Origin: Nemertoderma westbladi
Taxonomy: Eukaryota; Xenacoelomorpha; Nemertodermatida; Nemertodermatidae
Direction of reading: 5' to 3'
NCBI GenBank assembly: GCA_032718475.1
Contig: JAUCBJ010008710.1
Location: forward strand, 19,383-83,382
Length of the DNA stretch: 64,000 bases
The position numbers were made by a program, and so were the translations under genes. The notes beneath the pieces were generated by a model. That model worked only from the letters and a program-made list of their open reading frames with translations. It had not been told where the DNA came from and made no database searches. This document shows, piece by piece, positions 45,201 through 55,707 of the stretch. Each line of letters opens with the position of its first letter. The stretch's first letter is position 1.

Positions 45201-46463
45201 GCGAAACATCACATCTTGTTACACAGTGAGTTCGAACGAAACAACCAGAGTCAGGTAAGTGAGCCCGAACTACATGTCCAATTCAGTGATGTAAATGACA
45301 CTGATCAAGAATCTGAGATGGAAGGATTCTATACTGACGAATTCTCCGACGCCAACGAATCCTGTTACCTAATCAATACCGCGGTGTATCGAGCACTTAC
45401 TTACGAAAAAGACACCACCAATGAGTTTCCCCCAACTACTTTTGACAAACAACCATCTTGGAAAACTCCAACTTCCAATGTAGGAATCAGAGAATTTCCT
45501 GTAGTGCAAGTAAGAGTTCACGGACCAAACCACAGTTACATAGTGAATGCCCTCCTTGACTCCGGCAGCACAGGAACATTCATAGATCAAGAATTAGCCG
45601 AAGACATCTTTGCTGGACAACCCAAATTCCGGACAAAATTGAATATGTCAGGAATCATGCAGGTTTGGAAATCTACCCTAACGGCAGATTACTATGTAGG
45701 TGTGTTGTCCACTCCCCAGGATAAATCAGGATCACAAGGTATCAGGTCGGTAAAAATGGTGGCTATAAAGAACTTCGCTACTACTCAAGCAGACCTATAT
45801 AATTGGGACGAAGATGAGAGCATCCAACATCTTAAGGTACCTCGATTCCAAACAGATTATTCTGGAGTGCAAATACTCATCGGCCAAAACGCGCATGAGG
45901 CGCTCGAGACATTGGAGAAACGGCCTGCTCAACCGCAGCCACTACAAACCTATGCAGTAAGAACTAGAGTAGGTTGGTACTTCACTGGCCCTTCCCGTAG
46001 AACTCTCAAAGAGAGATTACCTCAACAACAGGTATACCAAGTAAAGGAATGGGAAGTGGAGAGCAGTGATGTAGACGATCCAACTGAGGGAACACCATAC
46101 ACCTCAGATAATGACGATATTAACTCCAATATAGATCAATGGAGACATTGCCTTGGGACGATTAATCCAGCCGACATCGTTTCCAGAGGAGCAACTCCTC
46201 AAGAACTAATAGATACTCCAGGCTGGTTAGGTGGATCCGACTTCTTAAGTAAAGAAGAAGAAGAATGGCCTCCTCATCTTACCCCGGCGGAGATTAGACA
46301 GGCCAAGGGAGCGGAGAAAGTAACACAACAACTCAATCGCCCAGCTGGTCGTTTATGTTTACTGGAAAGAGACCGAAAACTGTCCGGAAACTATGGAAGG
46401 CAAGATACTCTTCCTACGACTACTTCCCTAATCCGACAAATATCTAGGGACTCCATAACGTGA
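42297..46463 (+). pseudogene. Element F gag-protease polyprotein, RT deleted in frame
   Basis: One frame of about 1,388 codons broken once, by TGA at 42891-42893 (a Gly codon in A). Order: N-terminal Ser/Pro-rich region; Glu-Val-Glu-Ser repeats (about residues 140-178); YLSDYQRF; Ala/Glu hendecad helix; capsid-like part with GDEMKWLPFNEYYKD; knuckles (CALCDGPHRLSAC, CYNCLRSGHQRRTC, CAKCGAKHHILLH); protease NALLDSGSTGTFID. After SDNDDI the frame jumps directly to WRHCLGTINPADIVSRG, the end of RNase H, so RT and most of RNase H are gone without a frameshift. It ends in the pre-integrase region. It could act as a non-autonomous gag donor if the TGA is bypassed; that is inference. Confidence 0.85.
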
Positions 46464-48091
46464 TAGCATGTGGAGTGGGCGTGTGACTATATCATTTTAT
46501 ATTTGTTTTTATTTTATATTTATGTATGTATTATTATGTAATTTTATTATAATCGTTTTCTTTAATTTTATTTAGTAGAATGTTATTTTAGTGATTATTT
46601 AGTAGATTAGTGCAATATATTAGTGTTTATTACGTATGTAATTACTTATAATATATATTTAGTGCGACGGCGAGAAATAATTATTTTTCTCTTTCCTTAC
46701 TGTCCGTATCATATTATAAATACGTGACTACAGTAAGATGAAATGTCCGTACTTATTAAAGTACAATAAAGCTCCTACTATATTCAAGTATTATTGGTAG
46801 GCAGAGTATTAGGAATGCAAAGTTCAGATCCTCGTGTCTCGGCTAAACCAAGCTCTGGGTAGACCTTGGAAACGACTTGCCTCTTCACACTGACATTGCT
46901 TCGTGCGATATTGCTCTTCTACCTTATATTAAATAATACATATAGTAGCGTGATGTCCATATAACAGTAGCGTAAAACGCAAATAAATCTGTTAAACTTT
47001 TGACCATCTGTAATTCTAGTCGATTAAGATATCGCGGCACCCACCGATATACTTGAAAGACAAAATTCTAGAATCAGTGGTTAACGTCCCCAGACAAGTT
47101 CTGGAATAAATCGGTGCCCATCTTAAATATTAATTTAATATTTATTAAAATCTGTAAAATTCAGATCCGTTAACAATTCTAGTCGATTAAGATATCGTAG
47201 CACTTACCGATACTCTTAAAAGACAAATTTCATAGAATTAAGGATCCTATGTCCCCAGACCTGCTCTGGAATCAAATTGTGTCAATTTTAACATCAAATA
47301 ATAAAATTCACGGGAATAAATTTAAATTCATATTTTAAATAAATTTCATAAATTGTCATTTTGTACAATTTATAACATTCCCAAAATTCTATTAATTAAT
47401 AGATCATGGGAGCGGAGATTCATCCTATTGAGTGTATTAGAGTGCGAGAATCTCCAACATATAGTCAATAGCCGATAAAATTAATAAAATCATGCATAAA
47501 GAGGATATTGACAATTAAAGAATTATTATTAAATAGCATCCCAGATCTGTATGCATGAGAATTACCCTAATTCTACCGCTAGCATTCCATAATGTCACCA
47601 TCGCAACACCCACGCTAGAATTAGAAGCAAGTTAAAAGAACAATAGAAAGCTTGTCCCATTGCATAGCATAGAGAATATAGCACACTGTTAGTATCCAAG
47701 GATACACAGTAATAACGTGACATTCTGGAAGGCACTGACTAACAGACAAATGGCCTGTATGTGTACAATTGGTGACAGTTGTGTGGAATTTGTGCGTTTG
47801 TAGGTGAATGTTACTGCTAAGGTGTGTTTACAGTAGCTAGTCGCAATTGTGAAAGTAACCCAACTCTCCTATAGAAAGAACCTAAAGTGGATTCAAGCCT
47901 TTGGGACGGACAGTGGAGTGACTTGTGCCGGTTATCGTTGTCGTACTGTTGCTACATGTTGGCGTAAACACCGCGACAACGGTACATCGGCGCTGAGGAT
48001 CCCACTGTCCGGGGGCAAAGAGAGGTAGGCAGTGACGTCCGCTCGCCTAAACATAAACTCATTTCGATATTAACAAACTCAGATAGCAGAT
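46464..48091. other. Non-coding; 163-bp diverged duplication
   Basis: AT-rich. CTAGTCGATTAAGATATCG starts two diverged copies at 47016 and 47179 (period 163) sharing GTCCCCAGAC and CTGGAAT blocks. No 3' LTR of F could be matched to 40.4-42.3 kb. No gene supported. Confidence 0.5.
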
Positions 48092-49081
48092 ATGACGGAG
48101 TTGATAGAAGATGATCTTGGTATCAGGGAGTGATATACTCTACCTTTGCAAGCATTTATGGATAGCTTGATACGCGGTGAAACCGATCCAACCATTACGG
48201 AGGACGATGGTCGTTATATCGAACCGCCGATGTCCCAAGAGCAACTTACGCGTGAATTGGACTAGCGAAAATTCACCGCTCGCTATACGCATCGTAATAG
48301 TACGGATATGGACTTCCTAACTACCGGCCATCCTATCGATTTACCTGATACGGACGATGTAGACACCGAAAGGGAAATGGTTCTATTTAAATATCATACC
48401 CAGCGGAGTCGTAACGATAAACCGAGAATAGATCACGAAAATTCTATTCGTAACAGACTGGGAAGACGAACCAATATGCCTAGAATCTGAGGAGATTCAG
48501 CCTAGCGCGCCCGGAACAGCGACAACGATTACATCCTAGAATGGTATCAAGGTCCACAGTGTCTCACTGCGTACGATTATCGCCATGCCAACTATGTTTC
48601 TCGGCAACGTTGTCGGTTATGCGCATCGAGAGACCATGTTACGCCCATGGACACAAACGTCCACTGTTCCTATTTCCACGAACAACCGGCGATGGAAATT
48701 TATTGCGCGTATTGCAGATTTAATAATTTGCATATTTTTGCGGTTTGACCTCAATTTATGACTCAATGTCACCATTGTCAACTAAAGGGACACGCCAGTT
48801 TCGATTGCCCTTTTAATCGCGATTTGGAAAGCGTAGATGAAATGATCACACTACGTTACATTAGAGCTTGGGAAGCGAAGGCTGATTTACATCGTGAATC
48901 GCGCCATCGCTATTATCCTGGACGCGCTTACGAAGGAATTTATGCGTTCCATCCTTATCTATTCGCTTCTGTCGAACAGAAATCACGCATATCGAGTTAC
49001 AGGAAGTATATCGACGGCCTTACGAATACCGAGCCCGCGAACGCGAGTTGGAAAGGACCATTAAACCCCGGAGGTTTCTAG
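48092..49081 (+). pseudogene. Cys-rich gag-like gene of Y, five in-frame stops
   Basis: A single frame of 329 codons from ATG 48092, interrupted by TGA 48131, TAG 48263, TGA 48488, TAG 48503 and TGA 48746. Codon-level continuity is clear: acidic N-terminus, then CRLCASRDH, a CAYC pair, and a perfect C-x2-C-x4-H-x4-C knuckle CHHCQLKGHASFDC, then a Tyr/Arg-rich C-terminus. It lies just upstream of the 3' LTR, an odd place for gag. No protease or RT is attached. Family not recognised; probably the nucleocapsid-type protein of the Y family or a captured gag. Confidence 0.55.
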
Positions 49082-49380
49082 CTGCCTATAGTCCACCCAC
49101 GGCCCTCGTTCAGACCACTCGTAAAGGACCCGTAAGAGCGGCTGTCTTAAAACGCGCTCTCAAAGCCGTTAGACCCCTCTCCCCCGACGTTGATGTCAAT
49201 CAACCCGGCACTTCGACTGGCGGATACACCGACCATAATTCTACACCCTCTGATGCAATCATATTGCACCCTTCACCCAGGAGTTATAGTCCTCCTTGTA
49301 AAGTGGCTCGCCCCAAAGAGAAAAGGACTCTGGCTAGCTTTAAAAAACTGCGTAAACGCCGTCCGCGCAAGAAAGACTAA
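49048..49380 (+). pseudogene. Basic C-terminal tail of the Y gag-like gene (shifted frame)
   Basis: 110 residues in a frame shifted relative to the preceding gene and overlapping its end. Upstream in this frame YEYRARERELERTIKPRR reads coherently from about 49000, so a single-base indel near 48990-49040 is likely. The tail is Pro/Ser/Thr-rich and ends with a strongly basic KLRKRRPRKKD, as expected of a nucleic-acid-binding or nuclear-localising end. Stops 79 bp before the LTR. Confidence 0.5.
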
Positions 49381-49458
49381 CTGTTTAGAGTATTTACGTA
49401 TATTAGAAACTGTGATTTTGTATATTTCATAGACTCAAATCCCATTTTCTGGGAGCGG

Positions 49459-50708
49459 TGTAAAAGCTTCTGTGGGATATAACTGGCCCCTTTGCTTCGC
49501 AATCCAGTTTCCCCCCAGGCGCTGGAATACTCTAAAAAAGGTTCTCTAACTGTATATATATTCCCCTCGCCCGCAAGGTACCGTTACAGGTGTTTTAACG
49601 GACATAAAAGTCATTCTGCTATATACGTGTTTTAGCGGACATGGTAAGGCAAAAAACCCGCAATACGGCAAATACTTTTACACAGCTTAGCCGTGATGAT
49701 TCAGATTACGACATCTAACAGCTGGTTGCTTAAATGGAAACAGCCATTGGACGCATGGTTCTTTGTTTGGCTTCAGCCAATCAGAGCGATTCTCTCTGTC
49801 GATGTGGAGCTTTGAGCCGATCATACTGGGATTGTTCAGTCTTACAGTTTTTTACTGATACTTTGTTGTTATTGCTGTCTAAGCCAGAAACAACGGCTCT
49901 AGAAAGAAACATTAGTAGGCTTAAGATTATAGAGCGTATGACTGTTATCGGTTCATAACAACTCACATATCGGTCCATATCAGTGCATATCATATCTTAA
50001 CCTACCGTCTTAATGTTTTTACTGTTGTCATATCTTATATCAGTGGATTGAATATTATTTGGAGAACATTTATAAAGAACCCAAATTTCCCAATTTTCTT
50101 GATACACTACAGTTTAGAGAGGCGGGTTATATATATAGCGATTGCGACTTGTATTATTGTGGTGTGTATTGAATTTAATGCTATTTGATAAGCCCTACAT
50201 GAGTACGTTGCTATTCTCTTTATATATGATAAAATTCATTGACGGTCGGCAAATTAGTGAGCAGTGTTGTGTGTTACCGGTAGTGTGCATGATTGTGGCT
50301 GATAACTAAGCATTTCCTAAAGAATGCGCCTCATACGTGAATCATAAGCCTTACCGACTTACCGTTGTGATTAGTATAAGTCATATCTCTGTTTACTTAG
50401 ATAGAGCGCCACGTCCAAAAGGAACTGTTAATATTTCCCGAAAGTGAATAATATTAGTCAGAAATTAATTATTAACGATCAATCGAATAATACAATACAA
50501 TAAGCTTCACTGCAATAATAATCTAAGCCGACAGAATCCAGTCTCCCGGGATTATCCAGCGGGTGAATGGACGCGCACTAGGCTGGCTTCTGCTAATGTT
50601 GTGTTTATAGGTATTAAATATTTGTCTTCTTCTAAAGTATATTTATAAACCAAAAGACATATAAATTTTGGCAGGTTAAACTGCTAAAGGTCTTCAAAAG
50701 CGCGTACA
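49459..50708 (+). repeat. Element Y right LTR, uninterrupted
   Basis: 1,250 bp, TGTAAAAGC...GCGCGTACA. Preceded by GGGAGCGG (49451-49458 region), placed like a polypurine tract for plus orientation. It preserves the empty site of X at 49616-49629. Confidence 0.95.
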
Positions 50709-51815
50709 CCATCCATTAGGATCATATAACTTAGAAGTCAAGCACAAAACAACATGTTTTGTAACAATATCTGGAGAAACAATGTCTAGGGTGGTAAATC
50801 CAATAACATCAGTATTTGTATCCCATAATAACCCAAATAAGGATATAGTAGTATTTGTGACTTTGGGACCATTGTTATCTTTGTTGATAATTTGTTGTAA
50901 TTTAGGTGAATTAGTGACCCATTGTTTTAATGGGAATCCACCAGCAATGAGAACATCGCAGCATTTGCGATAATAAGATATCAAACTGTCTTCGCTTTCA
51001 TCAGTAGCCTGAAGGTTATCTACATAGATATTGTCAATAATACGTTTGGCTAAAGTGATTTCATCATTTGATTTTATTAGAGTAGATTTCAAATGGTGTC
51101 GTATTGTTGCGTTGAGTAGAAATTGAGAGCATGTAGCCCCAAACAACACTACACGGAATCTGTAAACATCCCATGGGCTAGACTCATCTTCTGGATTACT
51201 GGGCCAAAAGAATCGAGTAACATTACGATCGACTTCTTCAACTCCAATCTGGAGGAATGCTTTCTCTATATCAGCTACTGACGCCCATTTATTACAGCGA
51301 ATTTTCATTAATAATGATACCAGCATTTGACTTAATGATGGACCAGTATATAGGCAGTCATTAAGACTCGGTTTATGTGGTCCTGAGCGTGCAGAACAAT
51401 CAAAGACAACTCTTAATGGGGTTGTAGAAGATGTTGGCTTCATGACCCCATGATGAGCAAGGTAATGTACTTGATGAACATTATTTGATAAATTGATAGA
51501 ATCTAGTGGTACCTTCTCAATAAATCCACGTTCTAGTTGATTCATAATCACATTATGATAACAACGTAGGAGTTCAGGTATTTTCCTGAGTTTGGACAAT
51601 GTACCATATAAACGCTTGCGAGCTAACTGTATATTTGTAGGCAGAACTGGGGCATCAGATCGCCATGGGAACTTTACTACATAATGACCATTTTCAAATC
51701 GTATAGATTGCTCAAAATTAAGAATAGTTGCTTCATGCAATAGATCTGGGTCTTCATAATTTATGCCAATTGCATCTAGACTCCAAATTCGATCGAAGGC
51801 AATCTCTACATTCAT
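50709..51815 (-). pseudogene. Element H reverse transcriptase
   Basis: Covers WSLDAIGI, HYVVKFPWR, HHGVMKP, LRVVFDCSA, LNDCLYTGPSL, VADIEKAFLQIGV (first Asp), FGATCSQFLLNA and NIYVDNLQATDE, where the YxDD box reads YVDN (codons at 51015-51026). It then has FPLKQWVTNS, LFGLLWD and KLYDPNGW. The frame runs straight into the Y LTR after NGW. The protein would copy the element RNA in the cytoplasm. It is joined to protease by a frameshift near 51865. Confidence 0.9.
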
Positions 51816-51864
51816 TTCGGGGTTGGTATGCTCTTCAGGTCCAATGTCTGAAGTTGAGGTAAAA

Positions 51865-53229
51865 CTACAGTAGACAACCAGCTATAATATCCCCTAAATT
51901 CGAAGGTATACAATATAAACCATCATAGATTTTTTTTGCATAAATAAATGAGAAAAAATGATCTACACCAATCAGCAGACCTAGATCTGGAATATCATCT
52001 CCTCCTCGTGGATCAGCCAAGGAGAAACCTTGGAGCTTAAGGGTTTCAATAAGTTCGTCCCTACCAGTGGTATGTAGACGATGTAGAAGTGTGTCCACTA
52101 CAAGTGCATTAACCAGGACTGGACCATCAGATGTAGCCACGCTGAATTGTACAATGTCATAGTAGACTTCTGTACCTGGCCCATTTATGCCATCAATAGA
52201 CATCAGAATGCGCCGAGAGGTGCATAAATTAAGTGCATTTGCTATTTGTCGCAATATAAATGAACGTTGTGAACCAGGGTCTAGTAATGCCCTTACTTCA
52301 TGGGTACCAGGAGGACCATCTCTTGTTGAAGTTCCAACTATGATTGGCGCAATAGCCGAGAAAAGTAAAGCAGATGAAACACCTGATGCTATAGTTGAAG
52401 CAGTCATCTGAGATTCTCCTGATTTTATATTGGTTGTACGACGTTTAAAGTGAAGCGCTGTGTGATGTCGTTTATGACATATACTACATCTATATTTACT
52501 TGGACATCTACTAGCAGTATGTCCAGGCTTTAAACAATTAGTACAAGCATTGAGCTCTTTAGCACGAGCATGTCTCAGCTCAGCTGTTGAATAGCGGTCA
52601 CATTTATTTGCGAAATGTGAACTTCTGCATAAGAAACAGGTAGGTAGGACTATATTACTACCACCTTGTTTAGAAGGAGCTGTATCATTGGTAGCAGTAA
52701 CCAATGAACCTGCAGTACTTGACCCAGCACTGGAAGGATGGTGAAAAGTTGAATTTACCTGAGATTTGTGATCTGCACTAGAACGACCAAGTAAATTTGA
52801 ACTATAAGTATGTGGTGCTGACGACTCAGCAGCATGTAGTTGCTCAATCTCCTCCCTAAGTGCACCACGTAAGTCGTCTAATGACCAATGTGTTGATTTC
52901 GCAGCACGATTAATGTTGCTGCGAATTTTAGCCGGAAGTTTGCGTACAATAAGTTCTGCATAAACGTAACCAGCATCATCAATGTTATAACCCAATGCCT
53001 TTATACCACGGACTTGTGCTTCATAAGTGGCACGGAATAATGCTAGATCAGCTACTGTAGGTTTAGGTGATGACAGGTCAAATATTGTATTTAAACGTGC
53101 ACGAAGTATAACTTCTTTTCTACCATAAGTATTCTTTAACAACATTACAGCTTCGTTATAGTCTTCATTTGTGCGTTGGAAGTTATCAACTAAGCGCGCA
53201 GCTTCACCAATTAGTTGTAGTACCAGCAA
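51865..53229 (-). pseudogene. Element H gag C-terminus, knuckles and protease
   Basis: 454 residues. Capsid-like LIGEAARLVDNFQ, LLKNTYGR, LRARLNTIFDL, IVRKLPAKIRSNI. Knuckles CFLCRSSHFANKC, CTNCLKPGHTASRC and CSICHKRHHTALH. Protease EVRALLDPGSQRSFIL (LLDxGSxxSFI), then GIDHFFSFIY-like VDHFFSF. Start is not native: homologous gag lies upstream in another frame, so an indel sits at about 53229. This is the longest intact piece of gag in H. Confidence 0.88.
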
Positions 53230-53739
53230 TATCTTGGTGTTTATTTACAGCATCAACAAATCTGTCCCAAAAATTGGGCCAGTCTATAGGGTTGCCAGAA
53301 AATGTTGGCAACTTTAAACTTGGTAGCTTTTGCTGTCTAACTCGACCAATTTGATTATCATTAAGCATAGATGAATCATGATTGGTTGATCTGTCATTAC
53401 GTCCTTCGCATTAGGGAGGACTTGGATTAAGGAAAGTATCAACTATACGGAGTGCTGATGACATTCGACGGTCATCTCGACAATTTTTGTCGATTTCTGA
53501 AACTACCTCAGTCTCAGTGGGGATAGGCTTAAAATGTGTTCATTTAAATCTAGAATCTTAGATTGTTGGTCTCGCAATGATGTAGTAACATCGATAATGT
53601 GATCTACATCAGGGTTTTCGATAGCTATCTTTGCATCAGCATCAACAAACAATAAAGGATATAGCTCATCTAACAACTTAGTCACCATGGCACGGTGACC
53701 ACCGCGTTTGCTCTTTAGTTTAGCTAAAGTTTCAGCCAT
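53230..53739 (-). pseudogene. Element H gag N-terminus
   Basis: Starts at ATG 53739 with MAETLAKLKSKRGGHRAMVT, helical. After a frameshift near 53510 the frame continues through SEIDKNCRDDRRMSSALRI, a TAA at 53411-53413, and LPSLKLPTFSGNPIDWPNFW, the hallmark start of the BEL capsid-like region (LPxFSGD..W..F). Confidence 0.8.
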
Positions 53740-54185
53740 TGAGATTTAGTTTAGGCTATATCACAGAATAATAATCAGATAATGGCTCAGTAAATTGCGT
53801 TGTGTTTATAAATTAAAATATTACTTATATTATACTGGTACTGCGTACCGGTATTCAATATTCATTATTCCAGTAGGCATATCAGTCGGGCACTTTAGCA
53901 ATGCATGCCGGTATGTATATTATAGTTAGTGATGGTGATAAATTTAGGAATTTAAAATTTCGCAATTTGTAAACTTCAGAATTTGATACCGGTATAGCAG
54001 CATTATAGTTCAGTTCAATATTACTGTATTCAGTATTACCACGGGCACACTGGCTGATTACGCAAAACGGTAGACGGTACGATAATGGTAGGCTGTTGGT
54101 CAGTTAGTACCGGTATGCCCAGTCTTCAGCTTTCTGGCTTTACAGGTACACCAACATTACAGCAGTACAGTGGTCCAGGCACCAA
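53740..54185 (-). other. Element H 5' leader with primer-binding site
   Basis: Non-coding leader between LTR and gag. Minus strand right after the LTR reads T then TGGTGCCTGGACCACTG (about 54167-54184). TGG complementary to tRNA CCA at this spot marks a primer-binding site. Which tRNA is not determined. Several TACCGGTA words at 53840-54115. Confidence 0.65.
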
Positions 54186-54548
54186 TGTGCGAAATCCAGG
54201 CCGGTTCTGTAAAAACTGTTCTTTTTCATTGTTTTAAAATCTTTCTTACTTAATAACAATAATAATAAACTGATTAGCATTTAGGTAAATATGATAATTA
54301 TAGTTCAGTACATAATAATTAACGGTATAAGGCACCAGATCACGGTACCGGTAAGTATAACACAGACAGACACAGTCTGTGTATGTAAATGACTGAAAGC
54401 CAGAACAAGGCAACGACACGTCCTTCTTTAGTTGGATAGTAACAATAATATAATCAGGCAGTCAGCCATATGTATGGAAAAAATATGTGGTACTAAAATA
54501 TTACTTCAATCCTAAATACAGTATAAAAATTATCTGTAATTTAGGACA
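54186..54548 (-). repeat. Element H 5' LTR
   Basis: 363 bp, near-identical to 29103-29462. Minus strand TGTCC...GCACA. Followed on the plus strand by TGGTG duplication at 54549-54553. Confidence 0.95.
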
Positions 54549-54939
54549 TGGTGGACTGTTGGTGACTTGTTGGGGATTATTATTGGTTTCGGTGAAGTGA
54601 CTGGGCTGTTGTTGTTTACCACCCTGGAGTTCATGACCAGGATCCCATCATCGTCCAATTGTGGCGACAGCGCGTTGAGCTCGCTGTCTTGACGAAGGCG
54701 TTGTTGCTTGCTGACTTAGTTGCTTACCTCGTCTCCATACCCCTTCCTTTGCTCGTATCGTATCACGGCTTTGGCCGCCCCTTCCAGATCGATGGTGGGT
54801 CTCGTTTTGGTATCCTTACCAACTCCCCTGAGGAAATCTCCGAAGGCCCTCAGATATGCTACTAGCTTCTTAGTCTTATACCAGCTGGAGCTGTAACTGA
54901 GAAACCTATCTGTTGGGTTGTCGCACGACTCTCTCGGTT

Positions 54940-55707
54940 TTAGTTGGGTGGTGCTTCTTTAATCTCCCTCACCAATTGGCTGTATATTTCTTCCCCCTCC
55001 CATTCTTCTCCCTCCTCCTCTCCTGTCACTTCCTCTGTACCTGGGTCTACCTTCCTCATTCGTGGCCAGCTCGACATATCATTAAGGAAGTGTGGACCAT
55101 GCTGCCACAACTCCTGATTTCTCAAGAAAGTGTGGCGTACAACGCCCCTCGATAGCAGATCAGCTGGATTGTCATCGGTTGGGCAGTAGTGCCACTTTTC
55201 CAGATCGGTTTTTGACCTTATCTCGTCCACCCTATTCACCACAAATATAGGATAATATGTATTCTCGTTATGCAGCCATCCTAACACAACCATGGAATCT
55301 GTCCAGGAGTACGTCTCTACTATACTTGGTATAGTGTCCACCAAGTATGCTGTTGCCCTTACTCCTAATTGCGCAGCCGGTAGCTCGAGTTTCGGCACTG
55401 ATGCTAAATCTGGTGGCGTCAACCTTGCTTTACTAAATGCAAGCCTGGGCTTGTGAGCCCCCTTTCGATGTACCAAATCAAGTGCCACTCCATATGCTTC
55501 CAAGGATGCATCGGAAAACATATGTAGTTCCAAATTGGTCAGGTTTCCGTCCGGGAAATATACACGTGACATATTATACGTTCCCATCTCCTCATATCCC
55601 ATCCATTTGTCCCATTGTCTACTTATCTCCACCGGGACCTCTGCGTCCCAATCGTCTTTCAACTTATACACCTTCTTACATATTCTGTTTCCCAGTGACA
55701 TAGACAC
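54940..55707 (-). pseudogene. Element G2 RNase H
   Basis: 255 residues: KDDWDAEVPVEISRQWDKWM linker, LHMFSDASLEAYGVAL (Asp), VPKLELPAAQLGVRA (Glu), YSWTDSMVVLGWL (Asp), NPADLLSRGV, LWQHGPHFL. All typical positions of BEL RNase H are present. Ends with an acidic stretch and a stop at 54940; the integrase N-terminus follows in a shifted frame up to the H insertion. Confidence 0.88.

Larger units (their letters stand above)
32106..50708 (+). mobile_element. LTR element Y, 18.6 kb with nested X, in H pol
   Basis: Flanked by CCATC at 32101-32105 and 50709-50713. Ends are TGTAAAAGC and GCGCGTACA. The right LTR 49459-50708 is 1,250 bp. The left LTR is 32106-32270 plus 38951-40035, also 1,250 bp once X is removed. 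The only LTR difference I saw is 39440 G versus 50113 T, so Y is very recent. Removing Y with one CCATC restores the H frame exactly. Plus orientation is suggested by GGGAGCGG just before the right LTR. The interior holds A/F-family sequence (40.4-46.5 kb) and a Cys-rich gag-like pseudogene. No RT of its own is seen. Confidence 0.93.
29103..54548 (-). mobile_element. BEL/Pao element H, full length with both LTRs, split by Y
   Basis: LTRs lie at 29103-29462 and 54186-54548. The TGGTG duplications at 29098-29102 and 54549-54553 match exactly. Minus-strand order: gag, knuckles, protease, RT, (Y insertion), RNase H, integrase, tail. Without Y the element is about 6.8 kb, normal for BEL/Pao. It has a primer-binding-like TGG at 54184 next to the 5' LTR and a purine-rich GGTGGCGGGAGTA next to the 3' LTR. 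Coding defects are a few frameshifts and stops in gag, one TGA in integrase, and Y. It landed in G2 pol. Confidence 0.95.

Noticed and set aside
4973-49081. Alternative genetic code with TGA as sense codon
   Set aside because: Stops of all three kinds occur, frames also contain frameshifts, and the elements are plainly decayed. Codon decay is simpler; the bias is kept only as a finding.
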